A stretch of 64,000 nt of DNA, from positions 26,908 through 90,907 of the forward strand of contig JBMNIG010000004.1 of assembly GCA_050950785.1 (NCBI GenBank). The letters are read 5' to 3'. Under the pieces are notes generated by a model. That model ran no database searches, was not told the origin of the DNA, and was given only the letters and a program-made list of their open reading frames with translations. Positions 8,444-17,197 of this stretch are shown here, piece by piece. Position 1 is the first letter of the stretch. Each line of letters starts with the position of its first letter. The stretch comes from JAAYOS01 sp050950785 (lineage in GTDB: Bacteria; Bacillota; Clostridia; Oscillospirales; JAAYOS01). A program made the translations under genes and the position numbers.

Positions 8444-10408
8444 CTAAACAGCTTCTACTTCAGCTCCGTTCGTAAACTGACTGTTATACAGATCGTAATA
8501 GAAGCCCTTTCTGTCCAATAGTTCCTCATGGGTTCCTTTTTCGATAATTGAACCATTGTTCATAACGAGAATAATATCGGCATTGCGGATAGTGGAAAGC
8601 CTGTGGGCTATAACGAAACTGGTCCGTCCCTTTTTCAGCTTTGCAAGTGCGTTTTGTATGAGAACTTCAGTTCGAGTGTCAACACTTGACGTAGCCTCGT
8701 CCAATATCAATATTGATGGATCGGAAAGGAAAGCCCGTGCAATAGTCAAAAGTTGCTTTTGACCTTGAGATATGTTTGAAGCTTCTTCGTTGAGAACAGT
8801 GTTATACCCGTCGGGAAGAGTACGTATAAAGTGATCGGCGCATGCGGCGACTGCTGCACGGACGATCTCTTCGTCGGTGGCATCGGTTTTTCCATAGGAT
8901 ATGTTATCCTTTATTGTGCCATTGAATAGCCAGGTGTCTTGGAGTACCATTCCAAAAATGCTCCGCAAACCACCCCTTGTCATATCCTTGATATCAACAC
9001 CGTCTATTGTAATGCGGCCATCCATGACGTCATAGAAGCGCATAAGCAGGTTTACAAGGGTTGTCTTTCCGGCACCGGTTGGTCCCACGATGGCAACGGT
9101 TTGCCCGGGCTTTACATCAATGCTCAAATCTTCCATTAGTATCTTGTCTTCCGAGTACCCAAAGCGTATATTCTCAAATCGAACTGCACCTTCGGGATTG
9201 GTTATATCCTGAGGACTGGATGTTTCCGGAACTTCCTCCGGCTCGTCAAGGATTTCGAAGATCCGCTCGGCAGAAGCGATTGTGGATTGTATTACGTTTG
9301 CAATGTTTGAAGTTTGTGTGATGGGCTGGTTGAAAAGGCGAACATACTGCATAAATGCCTGCATATCACCAAGGTTGATAGTCCTTCTGGAGACAAATAT
9401 TCCACCAACGATACACATCGCAACATATCCAAGATTGCCCAGGAACTGCATTATTGGCATTATCATACCTGATATGAAGTTGGCTCTACGGGAAAAGGTG
9501 TAGTACATTTGATTTATTTGCTCAAACTCATCTATCGAGTCTTTCTCGCGATTAAAAACCTTAACTATTTTATGACCCGTAAACATTTCCTCTACGTGAC
9601 TGTTGAGATCTCCAAGTGCAGTCTGTTGAGCTATAAAGTAGCGCTGTGACTTTGGAGCTATAACATAAACAACGACAAGGTAAAGGGGAGTAATAAGTAG
9701 GGCAATGAGCGTCAAAACGGGACTTATGCTCAACATCATGATCAGAACGCCTACGAGAGTTATTATTGAAGATACGATCGTCGTAACGCTCATCTGAAGA
9801 GTTGAGGATACGTTATCAACGTCGTTAGTGATCCGACTCAATACTTCACCATGTGTATGTGAATCGTAGAATTTTAAGGGAAGCTTTGAAAGCTTTGCTT
9901 CAATGTCGCGCCTAAAGTTGAAAACTAGTTTCTGGGATATGGTAGCGACAATAAATTGCTGCAAGAATGAGAAGAGGGATGTAAATACGTAAATACTACC
10001 CAATATCAGGAGTGTGCGGTATAAAGCAGTAAAATTTATTCCATCGCTTCCTTTGGCGACACCTTGCTCGATTATGGTGATAGCGTTGCCCTGAACTCGA
10101 GGCGAGATCACTGTAATTAGTGAGGTGCAGATCGATAGCAAAGCGATCAATGCAATTCCCCACCAAAAGGGCTTTAGATATTTAAGGACCCGTTTAAGCG
10201 TGCCTTTAAAATCCTTGGCTTTTTCGCCGGGCATACCCATAGGCCCGCCGTGCCTTCTGAATCCACCTGGTGGGCCCATATGACGTCGTGTTCGACGGCG
10301 CTCATGCAATGCCTGCACGGGATCTTTCCCGCGGCTGTATTTTGACTGATACTCTACAGGAAAGGGAGAGCCTTTGTCCGGAATTTTTGCTTTTCTGTTA
10401 TCACTCAT
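8444..10408 (-). CDS. ABC exporter half-transporter, canonical ATPase subunit
   Basis: The protein (654 residues) has a type IV exporter arrangement: six membrane helices between about residues 85 and 360, then one nucleotide-binding domain. Walker A is GPTGAGKTT, the signature is ISQGQKQLLTIARAF, and Walker B with its catalytic Glu is ILILDEATSSVD. The first 75 residues are an unusual cytoplasmic extension rich in Arg, Gly, Pro and Met (RRTRRHMGPPGGFRRHGG). It overlaps the upstream ABC gene by 4 bp and has GAGGAGG before its ATG. With its partner it should form a BmrCD/TM287-288 style heterodimeric multidrug or lipid exporter. Substrate unknown. Confidence 0.9.
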   Translation of the reverse strand: MSDNRKAKIPDKGSPFPVEYQSKYSRGKDPVQALHERRRTRRHMGPPGGFRRHGGPMGMPGEKAKDFKGTLKRVLKYLKPFWWGIALIALLSICTSLITVISPRVQGNAITIIEQGVAKGSDGINFTALYRTLLILGSIYVFTSLFSFLQQFIVATISQKLVFNFRRDIEAKLSKLPLKFYDSHTHGEVLSRITNDVDNVSSTLQMSVTTIVSSIITLVGVLIMMLSISPVLTLIALLITPLYLVVVYVIAPKSQRYFIAQQTALGDLNSHVEEMFTGHKIVKVFNREKDSIDEFEQINQMYYTFSRRANFISGMIMPIMQFLGNLGYVAMCIVGGIFVSRRTINLGDMQAFMQYVRLFNQPITQTSNIANVIQSTIASAERIFEILDEPEEVPETSSPQDITNPEGAVRFENIRFGYSEDKILMEDLSIDVKPGQTVAIVGPTGAGKTTLVNLLMRFYDVMDGRITIDGVDIKDMTRGGLRSIFGMVLQDTWLFNGTIKDNISYGKTDATDEEIVRAAVAACADHFIRTLPDGYNTVLNEEASNISQGQKQLLTIARAFLSDPSILILDEATSSVDTRTEVLIQNALAKLKKGRTSFVIAHRLSTIRNADIILVMNNGSIIEKGTHEELLDRKGFYYDLYNSQFTNGAEVEAV

Positions 10409-12135
10409 GCCAATTCCTCCTCACTGAGCTGAGAAGTGACGATTTCACGGTAAACTTCACAATTGTTTAGAAGTTCTTTGTGCGTACCGTAACCTACCAT
10501 GTTACCGTTATCGAGAACAATAATGCGATCAGCATTCATAACCGTGCTAACACGCTGTGCAACGATGAAAACGGTGGAATTTTTTGTGATAGGTTTTAGT
10601 GCTGCTCTTAAATTTGCATCAGTTCTAAAGTCGAGCGCAGAAAAAGAGTCATCGAAAATATAAATTTCAGGTCGTTTTACGATAGCTCTTGCAATTGATA
10701 TGCGCTGTTTTTGACCACCTGACACATTGGTTGCATCCTGTGACAGATAGGAGTCGAAGCCATCCTCCATTTCGTCAATAAAGGTTGTGGCCTGTGCGAT
10801 GTCGGCGGCGTATCGAATCTCCTCATCGGAGGCATCCGCCTTGCCATATCTGATATTGTCGGCGATAGATCCTGTGAACAGGATCGCTTTTTGAGGGATA
10901 TATCCAATTTTGGACCGAAGTTCTTCCTGGGTCATCTCGCGAATGTTGACACCATCAACATAGATTTTCCCGCTCTCGATCTCATAGAAACGAGGGATCA
11001 GATTTACAAGCGTGGACTTACCAGATCCTGTACCACCGATTACGGCTACCGTTTCACCCGGATTGGCTTCAAATGAAATATCGTTCAGTACCGGCTCTTC
11101 GGCACCCGGATATCGGAATGTAACATTTTCAAAACGCACATATCCCTTTAGATGTTCCACAGGTGACTTAGGGTTCTCCGGATCTTTAACTTCTGATTCC
11201 ATATTCAGTACTTCAGATATCCTTCGTGCGGATACGGCCGCCCGGGGCAGCATCCCAAATAACATGGATGCCATCATAAGGGAAAACATTATCTGAGTTG
11301 CGTATTGGATAAAAGCCATGAGATCTCCGGTTCTCATGTGTCCGCCTTCAATTCTGATCGAACCAAATACGAAAATCGCAAGTATGGCAAAATTTATTGT
11401 GATCATAGTAAAGGGCTGCATAGCTGCCATACGCCGAAACGCGGTAAGGGAGGTTTTTGTCAAATCACGGTTTGCGTTATTGAATCGATCTTTTTCGTGG
11501 TCGATCCGATTGAATGCACGGATAACACGAACGCCTGACAGCAATTCCCTGATAACACGGTTTACTCTGTCTAACTTAGTCTGTATTTGTTTAAATATAG
11601 GTGTGACCCAACGAATGTTGAATATAATTATTATCAACATTATCGGTACTGCAACTACAAATACCAGTGACAATGTGGGATCTTTTGAAACCGCCATAAT
11701 AACTCCGCCGATCATGTGAAGGGGAGAGGAAACGATTGTACGAAGCATGAACATTACAAGCATCTGCATCTGAATGATATCGTTTGTGTTGCGTGTGATA
11801 AGGGATGAGACACCTATTTTGTCAGACTCATGCAGAGAGAAATTTGTGATCTTATTGAAAACATCTGACCGCAAATCACGACCAAAGCTCATTGCAGCCT
11901 TAGAGGTCAGATAGTTTGATGAAATAGAACAAAGCATTATCAATAGTGAGATCAGCAGCATTTTTAAGCCGGTTTTCAATATAAAATTCGTGTCTCCGCT
12001 GGGAATTCCTTCATTGACTATTGTCGACATCAGGTTGGGAAGCGACAGGTCAAGTATAGAAGAGACAAACAAAAACAGGATTGCCAATAAAATATAGTAT
12101 TTATATGGCTTCAGTTTGGCCAACAGTTTGGACAA
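10405..12135 (-). CDS. ABC exporter half-transporter, degenerate-site subunit
   Basis: The protein (576 residues) has six membrane helices and one nucleotide-binding domain: Walker A GGTGSGKST, signature VSGGQKQRISIARAI, and Walker B IYIFDDSFSALD. Asp replaces the catalytic Glu after Walker B, the hallmark of the non-hydrolytic site in heterodimeric exporters. The start is a TTG at 12135 behind AAAGGGG; an ATG just upstream is in another frame. It lies 47 bp downstream of the marR gene and is coupled to the next ABC gene by a 4-bp overlap, so the three form one operon. Confidence 0.9.
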   Translation of the reverse strand: MSKLLAKLKPYKYYILLAILFLFVSSILDLSLPNLMSTIVNEGIPSGDTNFILKTGLKMLLISLLIMLCSISSNYLTSKAAMSFGRDLRSDVFNKITNFSLHESDKIGVSSLITRNTNDIIQMQMLVMFMLRTIVSSPLHMIGGVIMAVSKDPTLSLVFVVAVPIMLIIIIFNIRWVTPIFKQIQTKLDRVNRVIRELLSGVRVIRAFNRIDHEKDRFNNANRDLTKTSLTAFRRMAAMQPFTMITINFAILAIFVFGSIRIEGGHMRTGDLMAFIQYATQIMFSLMMASMLFGMLPRAAVSARRISEVLNMESEVKDPENPKSPVEHLKGYVRFENVTFRYPGAEEPVLNDISFEANPGETVAVIGGTGSGKSTLVNLIPRFYEIESGKIYVDGVNIREMTQEELRSKIGYIPQKAILFTGSIADNIRYGKADASDEEIRYAADIAQATTFIDEMEDGFDSYLSQDATNVSGGQKQRISIARAIVKRPEIYIFDDSFSALDFRTDANLRAALKPITKNSTVFIVAQRVSTVMNADRIIVLDNGNMVGYGTHKELLNNCEVYREIVTSQLSEEELA

Positions 12136-12182
12136 AGAACATTCGACCCCTTTCGTTATATCGGTCTTTTACTTGTTTATTT

Positions 12183-12758
12183 CTAAGATTCATCGAGGGA
12201 AGATTGTGGGTGGTTGCCCTTGAAGTGGGGATTATTACCATGAAACGGAGGATATTTATACCGATGTTTTTTGTGCTTATATGGCGGACTCTCGCTGCCA
12301 TCGTGTTCTGTACTCTCCCTTTCAAAGAAGAAATCGGACGTCTTGGTTAGCAGTGTAATCAATGTTTCAGTGTTCTCCCTGCCCAAATGTTCGGCCAGTT
12401 GGTTGATATTCTGCTCCATAACTGCGCGCTGTTGTCTTAATGTCTCGCGTCCTTTTTCCGATAATGCAAGGTTTACTGCACGTTTATCATCCTTAGCCTG
12501 TGTTCTTATTACAAAGCCCTGATCCTCAAGATTGTTGATGTGCTGTGATATTGTCGGCGGTGAAACCCTCATGATATGGCTGAGGTCTGAAATCCTAAGG
12601 GGCTTTCCGGTATGGGAAGATCGGTCAATGCCAATGAGTATACCGGTTTCGGTCCTTGTTAGACCTGGGGCTGCGACAATATGCCACGGAGTTTTGAGAA
12701 AACGGAAAAACGCCGACAGGAGTCTGTAGGATAGAGAATCCTGTGGTTGAGGATGCAT
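12183..12758 (-). CDS. MarR family transcriptional regulator with His-rich tail
   Basis: A 191-residue winged-helix regulator. The DNA-recognition part is LRISDLSHIMRVSPPTISQHINNLEDQGFVIR (described in pieces: HTH around residues 55-75, wing at about 85-100 with DDKRAVNLALSEKG). MarR proteins are usually ligand-released autorepressors of neighbouring efflux genes. The last 40 residues form a low-complexity tail rich in His, Lys, Pro and Asn, not part of the usual fold; metal or RNA contact is possible but speculative. AAGGAGGTG precedes the ATG. It is the first gene of the exporter operon, and palindromes in its leader are the likely operators. Confidence 0.85.
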   Translation of the reverse strand: MHPQPQDSLSYRLLSAFFRFLKTPWHIVAAPGLTRTETGILIGIDRSSHTGKPLRISDLSHIMRVSPPTISQHINNLEDQGFVIRTQAKDDKRAVNLALSEKGRETLRQQRAVMEQNINQLAEHLGRENTETLITLLTKTSDFFFERESTEHDGSESPPYKHKKHRYKYPPFHGNNPHFKGNHPQSSLDES

Positions 12759-12790
12759 TTTTTCACCTCCTTGCTGTTGAATAAAAATAC

Positions 12791-12821
12791 GTAGGCAACC
12801 AAATAAATAGGTAACCTAATA
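12791..12821. promoter_or_regulatory. Paired MarR-type operator palindromes
   Basis: Two 15-base copies in direct orientation (12791-12805 and 12807-12821), reading TATTAGGTTACCTAT and TATTTGGTTGCCTAC on the minus strand, 12 of 15 identical and 16 bp apart. The first is centred on the palindrome TAGGTTACCTA. They lie just downstream of the marR -10 box, a position suited to autorepression. Confidence 0.5.
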
Positions 12822-12835
12822 ATTAGGCTCTCTAA

Positions 12836-12864
12836 ATAATACACCTAATGATTTTCGTTGTCAA
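12836..12864 (-). promoter_or_regulatory. Promoter of the marR-ABC operon
   Basis: Read on the minus strand: consensus TTGACA (12864-12859), 17-bp spacer, TATTAT (12841-12836), about 80 bp before the marR ATG. Confidence 0.75.
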
Positions 12865-13121
12865 TACATTTTTTTGAAATTTATTACACATTAAAATAAT
12901 CTGATCTTCGGGCTTCAAACAGACTTTTGTAGATGTACTGCGAATGACAAGTAAACTTGTACATTATATGCTATGGATCATTTTTGAAAATCGATCGATT
13001 TGAAGCTGCTTCTTTAAGCATATCAAAGGTGGCGTCGATATTGATTTTGCGAATCGGATATGATAAACTCAATAAGTTAATTAAAACAGTTGTTAATATA
13101 GTATAAAGTGGTGATTTCGTG

Positions 13122-15776
13122 ATGTCTGATACTATCAGAAATGAGCTTCCCAAAACATACGATCCTGCTTCGGTGGAAAGCCGCATTTATGCAATGTGGC
13201 AGGACGGTGGACATTTTAAAGCCCAACCTTATGCTACTAAAGAGGACGGTACACAAAAAGAGCCTTTTACAATAGTAATACCTCCGCCGAACGTTACCGG
13301 TCAGCTCCACATGGGACATGCCCTGGATGAGACATGGCAGGATGTTCTTATTAGGTTTAAACGCATGCAGGGGTATGAGGCGCTTTGGGTGCCGGGTACA
13401 GACCATGCAGGCATCGCGACTCAAATAAAGCTTGAAGAGCATCTTCGTGAAAACGAAGGCCTGACCCGCTACGACCTGGGACGTGAGAAATTTGTAGAGC
13501 GCGTCTGGGATTGGAAGAGACAGTATGGGTCACGCATTGTGGAACAGCTGAAGAGTTTAGGCTCATCATGCGATTGGTCACGCGAGCGTTTCACTATGGA
13601 TGAGGGTCTCTCAAGGGCGGTACGCGAGGTCTTTGTGCGCCTGTATGAAAAGGGCCTTATCTATAAAGGTAATCGAATAATAAACTGGTGTCCAATGTGC
13701 CGCACTGCACTGTCGGACGCCGAAGTCGAATATTCTGAGAAACTTGGACACCTATGGCATATACGCTATCCTGTCAAAGATTCTGATGAGTATCTTGTTG
13801 TAGCAACTACAAGGCCTGAAACTATGTTGGGTGACACAGCTGTTGCCGTACATCCGGATGATGAACGTTACTCACATTTGATTGGAAAGACAGTCATTCT
13901 TCCGCTTGTCGGACGTGAGATCCCTATTATTGCGGACGAATATGTTGATATGGAATTTGGAACGGGATGTGTCAAAATAACACCAAGTCACGACCCCAAC
14001 GACTTTGAGGTCGGAAAGCGGCATGGGCTTGACGAAATTTTAGTCCTGGATGAGAACGCAATAATCAATGAAAATGGCGGTATATATCAGGGCCTTGAAA
14101 GATATAAGGCAAGGAAAAAGGTTGTAGAGGACTTAGAAAACGGCGGATATTTAGTAAATATCGAAGATCATAACCACAACGTAGGTGAATGCTATCGTTG
14201 CGGTAATACCGTCGAGCCTATCACTTCCGATCAGTGGTTTGTTAAGATGGAACCTCTTGCAGGCCCTGCTATGGACATTGTAAGAAGTGGAAAAATAAGC
14301 TTTGTGCCCGAAAGGTTTACCAAGATATATATGAACTGGATGGAAGCAACGAGGGATTGGTGTATCTCACGTCAGCTTTGGTGGGGACACAGAATACCTG
14401 CGTTTTATTGTGATGACTGCGGGCACATGCATGTAAGCAGGGAAGACGTGGCCATTTGTGAAAAATGCGGATCCGCCAATATAAGGCAGGATGAAGACGT
14501 CTTGGATACGTGGTTTAGCTCCGCGCTATGGCCGTTTTCCACACTGGGTTGGCCGGACAAAACTGACGACTTAGATTACTTCTTCCCAACTGACGTACTT
14601 GTGACCGGATATGATATTATCGGTTTCTGGGTCTCACGCATGATATTCTCAAGTGTTGAGCATATGGGGGCTGAGCCTTTCCATACCGTATTGATTCATG
14701 GGCTTGTCCGAGATGCACAGGGCCGCAAAATGTCCAAGTCGCTAGGGAACGGGATCGATCCGATGGAGGTCATCGAAAATTATGGTGCGGATGCCCTTCG
14801 GATGGCACTTCTGATCGGCAACAGCCCGGGCAACGATATGCGTTTTTCAGATGAGAAGATCGAGTCTATGCGAAACTTTGCAAATAAATTGTGGAACGCA
14901 TCCCGATTCGTTCTTATGAATCTATCGATCGACAATATTGAACTGCCCGACAGCTTGAGATCTGAGGACAAGTGGATTTTGTCAAAATACAATGATCTCG
15001 TTGCAGACGTGACCTCCAATATGGAGAAGTATGAGATAGGTCTTGCGGCACAGAAATTGTATGAATTTCTATGGGAGACCTTCTGCGATTGGTATATAGA
15101 GCTGACAAAGCAAAGACTTTACAGTGGTGGTGAAGAAAAGCGCGATGCCGAAAAGGTGTTGGCATATGTGCTCTCCGGAACACTAAAGCTTCTACACCCG
15201 TTTATGCCCTTTATTACTGAAGAAATATGGCAGTCGCTGCCGGGAGAGAAGCCTGCATTGATCGTTGCTCCATGGCCCGAATACGACAGCGCTCTGAACT
15301 TTTCCGATATCGAAAGAGAAGTTGAAACTGTCATGGCTGCCATTAGATTGATACGCAACAGACGCGCAGAGATGAATGTTCCACCCTCCAAAAAGGCAAG
15401 TGTGCAGCTCCTGACAGAGAATCGCGGGATTTTTGAAAGCATGTTTGAAAGTTTCTGCAAGCTTGCATATGCCTCAGATGTGGTTTTTCTCGATGAATCT
15501 CCTGCAGAGCTTCGAGGATATACAACTGCCGCTACAGATGATACACGTATTTTTATCCCCATGTCGGAACTGGTTGACACCAAAAAGGAAATTGAACGCC
15601 TTGAGCGGGAGTTGGCTAAAGCAGAAAAGGAACTTCAGATCATAACAAAGAAGCTTCAAAATCCCGGATTTCTTACAAAAGCACCTGCTGCAGTTGTAGC
15701 TGCCGAGAAGGAGAAAGAGAAGTCCATCCATTCAGTTATTGAAAAAATCAACGAAAATCTGGCCGGTCTTAGATAG
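13122..15776 (+). CDS. valS: Valine--tRNA ligase
   Basis: A class I synthetase of 884 residues that charges tRNA-Val. HMGH at residues 63-66 is the HIGH motif and KMSKS is at 536-540. The CP1 editing insertion (GDTAVAVHPDDERY) and the anticodon-binding domain are in place, and the C-terminal coiled-coil tRNA arm (LERELAKAEKELQIITKK) is complete. The start is the ATG at 13122; an in-frame GTG immediately precedes it. No T-box was found in the 280 bp upstream. folC follows 24 bp later, a common valS-folC pair. Confidence 0.97.
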   Translation: MSDTIRNELPKTYDPASVESRIYAMWQDGGHFKAQPYATKEDGTQKEPFTIVIPPPNVTGQLHMGHALDETWQDVLIRFKRMQGYEALWVPGTDHAGIATQIKLEEHLRENEGLTRYDLGREKFVERVWDWKRQYGSRIVEQLKSLGSSCDWSRERFTMDEGLSRAVREVFVRLYEKGLIYKGNRIINWCPMCRTALSDAEVEYSEKLGHLWHIRYPVKDSDEYLVVATTRPETMLGDTAVAVHPDDERYSHLIGKTVILPLVGREIPIIADEYVDMEFGTGCVKITPSHDPNDFEVGKRHGLDEILVLDENAIINENGGIYQGLERYKARKKVVEDLENGGYLVNIEDHNHNVGECYRCGNTVEPITSDQWFVKMEPLAGPAMDIVRSGKISFVPERFTKIYMNWMEATRDWCISRQLWWGHRIPAFYCDDCGHMHVSREDVAICEKCGSANIRQDEDVLDTWFSSALWPFSTLGWPDKTDDLDYFFPTDVLVTGYDIIGFWVSRMIFSSVEHMGAEPFHTVLIHGLVRDAQGRKMSKSLGNGIDPMEVIENYGADALRMALLIGNSPGNDMRFSDEKIESMRNFANKLWNASRFVLMNLSIDNIELPDSLRSEDKWILSKYNDLVADVTSNMEKYEIGLAAQKLYEFLWETFCDWYIELTKQRLYSGGEEKRDAEKVLAYVLSGTLKLLHPFMPFITEEIWQSLPGEKPALIVAPWPEYDSALNFSDIEREVETVMAAIRLIRNRRAEMNVPPSKKASVQLLTENRGIFESMFESFCKLAYASDVVFLDESPAELRGYTTAATDDTRIFIPMSELVDTKKEIERLERELAKAEKELQIITKKLQNPGFLTKAPAAVVAAEKEKEKSIHSVIEKINENLAGLR

Positions 15777-15800
15777 AATAACCGAAAGGAATTGAGAAGT

Positions 15801-17099
15801 TTGAATTACGCTGAAGCGCTGGAATATATTCATGGAACTAAAAAGTACTCCACAAAACCCGGACTTTTACGTATAGAAAATCTGCTGCGTGAAATGGGCG
15901 ATCCCCACAAAAAGATGAAATATGTACACATCGCCGGCACAAACGGCAAGGGTAGCTCAACCGCGATGATGGGTTCTGTACTAATACAAGCAGGCTATAA
16001 AACAGGACTCTTTATTTCCCCGTATCTTGAGCGATTCAACGAAAGAATGCAGATAAACAACAATCCAATTTCCGACGATGATCTCGTAAAATTTACGATG
16101 AAAACAAAAAATCATATCGCAGATATGCTTGACAAGGGCATGCTCCATCCTACTGAGTTTGAGCTCCTAACGGCAATGGCCTTTGACTACTGGGCAGCAA
16201 ACGGCTGTGATTTTGTTTCCCTTGAGGTCGGAATGGGCGGTCGACTTGATGCTACGAACGTTATTGACGCTCCTGAAGTAGCAATGATCGTTTCGATATC
16301 CTTTGACCACACCCATTACCTGGGCAATACATTAAGTGAAATTGCGTGGGAAAAGTGCGGCATTGTAAAGCCGGGGACTGAAGTCGTCTGTTATGCAGAT
16401 CAGCCACAGGAAGCGCTGGATAAAATCAGAGAGATCTGCATTGAACGCGGTGCGCCTTTGATCGTGCCAAACAAAGAGGAAGTTAAAATTATTGAAACCG
16501 GACTGTTTGGTTCCAGGATTTCATACAAGGGGATAGAAACCACCGTTCCCCTTATGGGAGCCCATCAAGTGTACAATGCAATTGGAGTGATCGAAGCTGC
16601 ACGAGCGCTTGCAAGGCGTGGATATAATATTACCGACGAAATAATTGCTAAGGGAATTGCAGAAACAAAATGGGTGGGGAGACTGGAGCCCATATGCAGC
16701 TCACCCTATTGTATAATAGATGCCGCTCACAATCCGGATTCTGTTCGTTCATTGGCGCAAACTATCGATACGTTGTTCAAAGACCGTAAAATAGTAGCTG
16801 TCATGGGAATGCTCGCAGATAAAAATTATGCCCTTTGCATACCCGAGATAGCCCGCAGATGTGAAATCTTTGTTGCTGCACAGCCTGATAGTCCGAGAGC
16901 TCTTGACGTAAACGAGACAGCAAGGTTAGCAGCAGAGCATTGCTCTAATGTATTTGCCCAATCCTCAATTCAGGAAGCTGTCGACAAAGCTTTTGAACTG
17001 GCGGGAGAAGATGGTATGGTTTTGATCTGCGGCTCACTTTATCTCATTGGCGAAGCAAAAACATACATACGCAGTCTAAAATCAAAAGCCGTGGGTTGA
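15801..17099 (+). CDS. folC: Folylpolyglutamate synthase / dihydrofolate synthase
   Basis: A Mur-ligase-family enzyme of about 432 residues that adds glutamates to folates (and may make dihydrofolate). The P-loop GTNGKGSS appears near residue 48, followed by the family signature GLFISPYLERFNERM and SLEVGMGGRLDATN. The TTG at 15801 is preferred because AAAGGA stands at a suitable distance and MNYAEALEYIH matches the usual FolC N-terminus; a TTG three codons earlier overlaps the ribosome site. The stop codon lies within the terminator loop. Confidence 0.93.
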   Translation: MNYAEALEYIHGTKKYSTKPGLLRIENLLREMGDPHKKMKYVHIAGTNGKGSSTAMMGSVLIQAGYKTGLFISPYLERFNERMQINNNPISDDDLVKFTMKTKNHIADMLDKGMLHPTEFELLTAMAFDYWAANGCDFVSLEVGMGGRLDATNVIDAPEVAMIVSISFDHTHYLGNTLSEIAWEKCGIVKPGTEVVCYADQPQEALDKIREICIERGAPLIVPNKEEVKIIETGLFGSRISYKGIETTVPLMGAHQVYNAIGVIEAARALARRGYNITDEIIAKGIAETKWVGRLEPICSSPYCIIDAAHNPDSVRSLAQTIDTLFKDRKIVAVMGMLADKNYALCIPEIARRCEIFVAAQPDSPRALDVNETARLAAEHCSNVFAQSSIQEAVDKAFELAGEDGMVLICGSLYLIGEAKTYIRSLKSKAVG

Positions 17100-17113
17100 C
17101 CCATGGCTTTTTG
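17084..17113 (+). terminator. Rho-independent terminator of valS-folC
   Basis: A 12-bp stem with one G-U pair (17084-17095 with 17100-17111), a TTGA loop that contains the folC stop codon, then T residues. Confidence 0.8.
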
Positions 17114-17197
17114 AGTGTGCACATAATCCTATGCATTGGGTAATAATAAGAAGGGTGATGCCAAAAAATCTATACTAACATAGAAAAAGGAGTTTAT

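Noticed and set aside
12865..13121. A T-box or other leader in front of valS
   Set aside because: No GGGTGGTACCGCG-like T-box sequence and no terminator before the start codon. The same holds for argS, alaS and cysS.
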